This document shows, piece after piece, positions 59,021 through 64,000 of a stretch of 64,000 nt of DNA. The notes beneath the pieces are model-generated. The model searched no databases, was not told where the DNA came from, and saw only the letters and a program-made list of their open reading frames with translations. The stretch is taken from assembly GCF_001423245.1 (NCBI RefSeq), contig NZ_LMOH01000002.1, positions 60,915 through 124,914 on the forward strand, written 5' to 3'. The stretch is from Aureimonas sp. Leaf324 (GTDB lineage Bacteria; Pseudomonadota; Alphaproteobacteria; Rhizobiales; Rhizobiaceae). Position 1 is the stretch's first letter. Each line of letters opens with the position of its first letter. The position numbers were made by a program, and so were the translations under genes.

Positions 59021-60282
59021 AGTGGACGCTGACGATCCGCCCCTGGCACCTCGTGGCCGCGCCCTTTGCGGCGGTCGGGGCCGCCCTTCTCGTCGGCGGC
59101 TCGGGCCTCGTGTCGGTCGCCGCCAACACCGGCCACTTCGCGCCCGTCGAGTGGTTCCTGCACTGGACGCTGCAGCGCGCCGTCGACACGCAGTCGCTGC
59201 CGATCTCCAAGCCCGACGACGTGTCGCTGGATGACCCCCTCCTCGTGCAGCGCGTCGCCGGGCACTTCGCCAGCGGCTGCGCGCCGTGCCACGGCGCGCC
59301 GGGCGAACTGCAGACGCCGGTCGCGCGCGCGATGATGCCGCCCGTGCCGCGGCTGGAAACCCAGGTCGGCGAGTGGCGCGACCGCGAGCTGTTCTGGATC
59401 GGCCGCCACGGCATCAAGTATTCCGGCATGCCATCCTGGTCGACGCAGGACCGCCCCGACGAGGTCTGGGCGCTGGTCGCCTTCCTGCGCGCGCTGCCCG
59501 ACATGAGCCCCGAGCGCTACCGCGAGCTCGCCTACGGGCAGCCGAGCGCCGAGCCGGGCCGGCCCGGCCTCCAGGCGCTAGGGCAGGCGGGCGACACGGC
59601 GCTGGCCGACTGCGCCCGCTGCCACGGCGAGGACGGGCGGGGCGTCGGTCCCGCGGGCAGCTTTCCGCCGATCGGCGGCCAGTCGGAGGAGTATCTCTTC
59701 CGCACGCTGCAGGCCTTCTCGTCCGGCACGCGCCAGAGCGGCATCATGACGCCCGCCGCCGGCATCCACGACGAGGCGACGCTGCGCCGCCTCGCCGCGC
59801 ACTATGCCGCGCAGGCGCCGATTCCGGCACCGGTGGGGCCGCTCGGGCCCCCGGCGGGCGTTGCGATCGGCTACGAGGGCGCCGTGCGCCTGCCGCGCGG
59901 CTCGATCGGCCCCGACGCGCCCACGGACGAGCCGGTGCCGACCGGCGCCGCGGCCGCCGTCGACCCGTCCGCCGCCCACGGCTATCCGGTCTCGACCAGT
60001 GGCCTGATGGAACTCGGGCGCCGGATCGCCGAAGAGGGCCTGCCGCGCCAGAAGCTCGCCGCCTGCCAGACCTGCCACGGCGCCGATGCGGCGGCCACCA
60101 ATCCGCTCTATCCGCGCCTCGACGGCCTGCCGGAATGGTACACGGCGACGCATCTCCAGATGTGGAAGGACCGCCATCGCGGCGGCACGCCGCTCGCCCA
60201 CGTGATGGAGACGATCGCGATCAACCTCACCGAGGAGCAGATCGACGCGCTGGCGCTCTGGTACTCGCGGCGCGGCGACTGA
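59017..60282 (+). CDS. Membrane-anchored triheme cytochrome c
   Basis: A 421-residue protein. One N-terminal helix (about 12-36, uncleaved) anchors a periplasmic part with three c-type heme sites: CAPCHG (about residue 89), CARCHGEDGRG (about 200) and CQTCHGAD (about 350). Axial Met candidates are in SGMPSW and MTPAAG. The arrangement resembles cytochromes that carry electrons from a donor (quinol or alcohol dehydrogenases) to terminal oxidases. Last gene of the oxidase operon, ATGA overlap with CtaG. A strong terminator follows. Confidence 0.9.
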   Translation: MKWTLTIRPWHLVAAPFAAVGAALLVGGSGLVSVAANTGHFAPVEWFLHWTLQRAVDTQSLPISKPDDVSLDDPLLVQRVAGHFASGCAPCHGAPGELQTPVARAMMPPVPRLETQVGEWRDRELFWIGRHGIKYSGMPSWSTQDRPDEVWALVAFLRALPDMSPERYRELAYGQPSAEPGRPGLQALGQAGDTALADCARCHGEDGRGVGPAGSFPPIGGQSEEYLFRTLQAFSSGTRQSGIMTPAAGIHDEATLRRLAAHYAAQAPIPAPVGPLGPPAGVAIGYEGAVRLPRGSIGPDAPTDEPVPTGAAAAVDPSAAHGYPVSTSGLMELGRRIAEEGLPRQKLAACQTCHGADAAATNPLYPRLDGLPEWYTATHLQMWKDRHRGGTPLAHVMETIAINLTEEQIDALALWYSRRGD

Positions 60283-60289
60283 CAGGACG

Positions 60290-60311
60290 GGGCGCTTCCG
60301 AAGGAACGCCC
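60290..60311 (+). terminator. Terminator of the cytochrome c oxidase operon
   Basis: GGGCG-C-TTCC, 3-nt loop, GGAA-CGCCC (one bulged C), followed by TTTCC, 8 bp after the stop of the triheme cytochrome. Confidence 0.6.
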
Positions 60312-60390
60312 TTTCCGGCATGAAGAAGGTCCGAGCGATTCGCGCGAAAGGACCGGCACCGATGGACGACCGCCCGACGGACGCCGCCTC

Positions 60391-61275
60391 GTGACGGAGC
60401 CCCTGTTCCTTGGCCTCGATGCCGGCGGCACCGCCTGCCGCGCGCGGCTGGTCGATGCGTCCGGCCTCGTCTTCGGCGAGGGGCATGCCGGACCGGGACA
60501 GGCGCGGCTCGGCGTCGAGGCGAGCTTCGAGGCGATGCTGACCGCGGCCCGCGAGGCGTGGCGCGCGGCCGGTCTCGGACCCTTCGACTTCGCCCGCCTC
60601 CATGTCGGGGCCGGCGTCGCCGGGATCGAACGGCTCGGCGTCGCAGACACGTTCGCCGCGCGGCCGCATCCCTTCGCCAGCCTCGTCTTCTCCGGTGACG
60701 GCGCGATCGCCTGCCTCGGGGCCCATGGCGGCGAGGACGGCGGCATCGTCGTGGCCGGCACCGGATCGATCGGCTTCGGCCTTCTCGAAGGGCGCCTCCT
60801 GCGGTTCGGCGGCTACGGCTTTCCCGGCTCCGACGAGGGCTCGGGCGCGCGCATCGGTCTGGCGGCGGTGGAGGCGGCGTTCCGGGCGGTCGACGGGCGC
60901 CTGTCGGGCTCCGAACTGGCCGATGCCCTCCTCCAGCGCTTCGGTGGGGAGGCGCATGCGCTGACACGCTGGTGCGACGGCGCCTCGGCAAGCGACTACG
61001 CGTCGCTGGCCCCGCTGGTGGTCGAGGCGGCGGCATCGGGCGACCGCGCGGCCGACGCGATCCTGCGCGCGGCGGCTCAGGCGATCGGCGATCTCGCCGA
61101 TACGCTGCGCGACGCCGGCTGCGAGCGCGTCGCACTGACCGGCGGGCTGGGCGCACCGCTGACCCCTTACCTGCCCGACGGCCTTGCCGAGACGCTGGAC
61201 GAGCCGCTCGGCGATCCGCTCGACGGCGCGCTGATCCTCGCCGGTCTCGAGCCGTCCGGCGCCGGGGATCGCTGA
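60391..61275 (+). CDS. Second BadF/BadG-type N-acetylglucosamine kinase-like protein
   Basis: A 294-residue kinase of the same family as the one at 2675. Phosphate-1 motif DAGGTACRARL (about residues 10-20), VVAGTGSIGFG (about 128), GSDEGSGARIGLAAVE (about 147) and adenosine-site LTGGLGAPLTPYL near the C-terminus. Sequence identity to the first kinase is limited outside motifs, so this is an old duplication or a separate acquisition. GTG start. It stands alone between the oxidase operon and frmA, without amino-sugar genes, and its substrate is uncertain. Confidence 0.8.
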   Translation: MTEPLFLGLDAGGTACRARLVDASGLVFGEGHAGPGQARLGVEASFEAMLTAAREAWRAAGLGPFDFARLHVGAGVAGIERLGVADTFAARPHPFASLVFSGDGAIACLGAHGGEDGGIVVAGTGSIGFGLLEGRLLRFGGYGFPGSDEGSGARIGLAAVEAAFRAVDGRLSGSELADALLQRFGGEAHALTRWCDGASASDYASLAPLVVEAAASGDRAADAILRAAAQAIGDLADTLRDAGCERVALTGGLGAPLTPYLPDGLAETLDEPLGDPLDGALILAGLEPSGAGDR

Positions 61276-61352
61276 ACGAAGGCTGGCGCCGCTCCCCCCT
61301 CGGCCTATAGTCAGGCCCGATCCGAATCGCCCGACACCAAGGACTGGACCCG

Positions 61353-62465
<1,113 letters not shown>

Positions 62466-62467
62466 GC

Positions 62468-62926
62468 GTGACCGCCGAGACGTGCTGGCACTGGTCGCGG
62501 CTCCCCGAGATGACGGGCGAGCAAGTCCACGATCTCCTGAAGCTCCGGCAGGACGTCTTCGTGGTGGAGCAGGCCTGCGCCTTCCCGGAGATCGACGGCC
62601 GGGACGGCGAGGCGCTGCACCTGCGGGCTCTGTCGGGCGACGACCTCGCCGGGGTCCTGCGCGTCTTCGCGCCGGACGAGGCGGGCCGGGCCCGCATCGG
62701 CCGGATCGCGACCGCAGCCGGCTTTCGCGGCGGCGGCCTCGGTCACAGGATGATGGCCGAGGCGCTGCGTCTGTGCGCGGAGCGCTGGCCGGAGGCCGCG
62801 ATCGACCTGTCGGCGCAGGCGCATCTGGAAACCTTCTATGCGCGTCATGGGTTCGTCACCATCTCGGATGCCTATCTGGAAGACGGCATCCCCCATCTCG
62901 ACATGCGTCGCGCGCCGGCGGCGTAA
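62468..62926 (+). CDS. ElaA-like GNAT acetyltransferase
   Basis: A 152-residue GNAT protein. The ElaA pattern is clear: LLKLRQDVFVVEQACAFPEI, followed by DGEALHLRAL and the acetyl-CoA loop RGGGLGHRMMAEAL, then LSAQAHLETFYARHGF and GIPHLDMRR. GTG start, 2 bp after the frmA stop, so it is co-transcribed with formaldehyde genes. The acceptor of the acetyl group is unknown; a role in formaldehyde use is not established. Confidence 0.87.
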   Translation: MTAETCWHWSRLPEMTGEQVHDLLKLRQDVFVVEQACAFPEIDGRDGEALHLRALSGDDLAGVLRVFAPDEAGRARIGRIATAAGFRGGGLGHRMMAEALRLCAERWPEAAIDLSAQAHLETFYARHGFVTISDAYLEDGIPHLDMRRAPAA

Positions 62927-62947
62927 GACCAACCGAAAGGACCGCCC

Positions 62948-63790
62948 ATGCCCCTCGACGTAATCTCGGAAGCGAAGGCCCATGGTGGCACGCAAGGGGT
63001 GTATCGCCACCAGTCCCGCACCACCGACACGCCGATGACCTTCGCCGTGTTCACCCCGCCGCAGGCCCGGGACGGGAAGGTGCCGGTCCTGTGGTACCTG
63101 TCGGGCCTGACCTGCACGCACCAGAACGCGATGGACAAGGGCGAATTCCGCCGCGCGGCGGCCGAGCACGGGATCATGATCGTCCTCTCCGACACCAGCC
63201 CGCGGGGCCCTGGGGTGCCCGACGAGGCGGACAACTGGCAGTTCGGCTCGGGCGCCGGTTTCTACGTCGACGCGACGCAGGCCCCCTATGCCGCCAACTA
63301 CCGAATGTATTCCTACGTCACCGACGAGCTGCCGGGCTACGTCGCGACGCATTTCCCGGCCGACATGAACCGGCAGGGGATCTTCGGCCATTCCATGGGC
63401 GGGCACGGGGCGCTCGTCGCCGCGCTGCGCAACCCCGAGGCCTACAAGAGCGCGTCGGCGTTTGCGCCGATCGTCCAGCCGTCGACGGCCGACTGGTCGC
63501 GCCCCGCCTTCGAGAAGTATCTCGGCCGCGACCGGACAACGTGGCGGCCCTACGACGCGACGCTCCTGATCGAGGACGGGCACCGCTTCCCGGAGTTTCT
63601 GGTCGATCAGGGAACAGCCGACCCGTATCTCGACGACGGTCTTCGCCCGCAACTCCTCAAGGAGGCCTGCGACAAGGCGGGCATCCGCCTCGCGCTCAAC
63701 ATGCGCGAGGGCTACGACCACTCCTACAACTTCATCTCGACCTTCATGGACGACCACATCGCCTGGCACGCCGAGCGCCTGAAGCGCTGA
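62948..63790 (+). CDS. fghA: S-formylglutathione hydrolase
   Basis: A 280-residue serine esterase that releases formate and glutathione from S-formylglutathione, the step after FrmA. The catalytic Ser is in FGHSMGGHGAL (about residue 149), Asp in DQGTADPYLDDGL (about 225) and His in EGYDHSYNFIS (about 258). WYLSGLTCTHQN near residue 50 forms the oxyanion region. The length is normal. GAAAGGA lies before the ATG; the gap to the GNAT gene is 21 bp. Confidence 0.95.
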   Translation: MPLDVISEAKAHGGTQGVYRHQSRTTDTPMTFAVFTPPQARDGKVPVLWYLSGLTCTHQNAMDKGEFRRAAAEHGIMIVLSDTSPRGPGVPDEADNWQFGSGAGFYVDATQAPYAANYRMYSYVTDELPGYVATHFPADMNRQGIFGHSMGGHGALVAALRNPEAYKSASAFAPIVQPSTADWSRPAFEKYLGRDRTTWRPYDATLLIEDGHRFPEFLVDQGTADPYLDDGLRPQLLKEACDKAGIRLALNMREGYDHSYNFISTFMDDHIAWHAERLKR

Positions 63791-63796
63791 GCGCCC

Positions 63797-63834
63797 GGGC
63801 GGGCGTTTCAACCGTTTCGATGGAACGCCCGCCC
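63797..63834 (+). terminator. Hairpin after fghA
   Basis: GGGCGGGCGTT (63797-63807) and its exact complement (63824-63834) with a 16-nt loop, 6 bp after the fghA stop. Strong stem, weak T content afterwards. Confidence 0.55.
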
Positions 63835-63883
63835 GTCATCCGTTAAACCCGTGGCCCGAACAGGCACGTGGAGGGCGAATCGG

Positions 63884-64000
63884 ATGAGCGGCAACCAGGC
63901 GGATCTCGGCGTCTTGGGCATGGGCACGATGGGGGCGAGCCTTGCGCTCAACTTCGCCGACAATGGCGGGTTCACAGTCGCTCTCGGCAACCGGACGGTC
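63884..64000 (+). CDS. gnd: 6-phosphogluconate dehydrogenase, decarboxylating (5' part)
   Basis: Only the first 39 codons are in the window. They read MSGNQADLGVLGMGTMGASL and continue ALNFADNGGFTVALGNRT. The GxGxMG nucleotide-binding turn, LALN and the NRT segment are those of 6-phosphogluconate dehydrogenase (LAVMGQNLILNMNDHGF...NRT in E. coli). The ATG has GGAGGG upstream. The rest of the gene lies to the right, so completeness cannot be judged. Confidence 0.75.
   Translation, partial: MSGNQADLGVLGMGTMGASLALNFADNGGFTVALGNRTV

Overview
The window is about 64 kb of very GC-rich chromosomal DNA from a bacterium. It is densely coded, with many 1-4 nt stop/start overlaps. An F1-ATPase zeta-type protein (DUF1476), a DUF6481 protein, a short HRDC-less RNase D, a fused PxpB-PxpC and an RMF-like protein point to an alphaproteobacterium, probably Hyphomicrobiales (inference from gene content, no database search). 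I saw no rRNA, tRNA, CRISPR array, insertion sequence or prophage. The sequence reads as a stable chromosomal segment of metabolic and respiratory operons.

Layout. 0-6.5 kb: amino-sugar catabolism. A sugar-binding ABC protein and a MurQ-like etherase run leftward. Divergently, a GlcNAc-type kinase, a GntR/UTRA regulator, a SIS-type GlcN-6-P deaminase and NagA form one overlapping operon. 6.5-12 kb: a VOC protein, unknown proteins, a run of very small charged proteins and a diguanylate cyclase. 12-17.4 kb: regulator/effector pairs (TetR; AraC with a NepI-like exporter; LysR with an aldo/keto reductase). 17.4-25.6 kb: kdpFABC-DE, preceded by an extra 27-residue membrane peptide. 25.7-29.7 kb: a chemoreceptor, a Tat-exported SDR and a FCD-type GntR regulator. 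30-36.2 kb: a 5-oxoproline/lactam cluster (NRAMP-fold transporter, PxpA, DUF1445, PxpB-PxpC fusion, biotin carboxylase-BCCP). 36-44 kb: zeta-like protein, RNase D, PAS-LuxR regulator, 3-oxoacid CoA-transferase, and an AttEFGH-like ABC system with its AttH hydratase-like partner. 44-46.7 kb: an mhqO-mhqD-like operon with a divergent LysR gene. 46.8-54.2 kb: an endonuclease III homologue, small proteins, pabB-pabA, lutABC and an RMF-like gene. 54.4-60.3 kb: a cytochrome c oxidase operon (subunit II with fused cytochrome c, fused subunits I-III, a small membrane subunit, CtaG, triheme cytochrome c). 60.4-64 kb: a second BadF-type kinase, glutathione-dependent formaldehyde detoxification (frmA, GNAT, fghA) and the start of a 6-phosphogluconate dehydrogenase gene.

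The most interesting items are: (i) the lactam cluster, where a biotin carboxylase/BCCP sits with AHS1-AHS2 (PxpBC) and a transporter of NRAMP fold lacking the metal-binding DPGN motif; (ii) a heme-copper oxidase subunit I in which glutamine (Q355) replaces the K-channel lysine and the D-channel asparagines are also missing; (iii) a tiny membrane protein with a strong ribosome binding site directly ahead of kdpF; (iv) several clear operator-like palindromes linked to local regulators; and (v) a cluster of tiny charged proteins with an orphan two-hairpin element.
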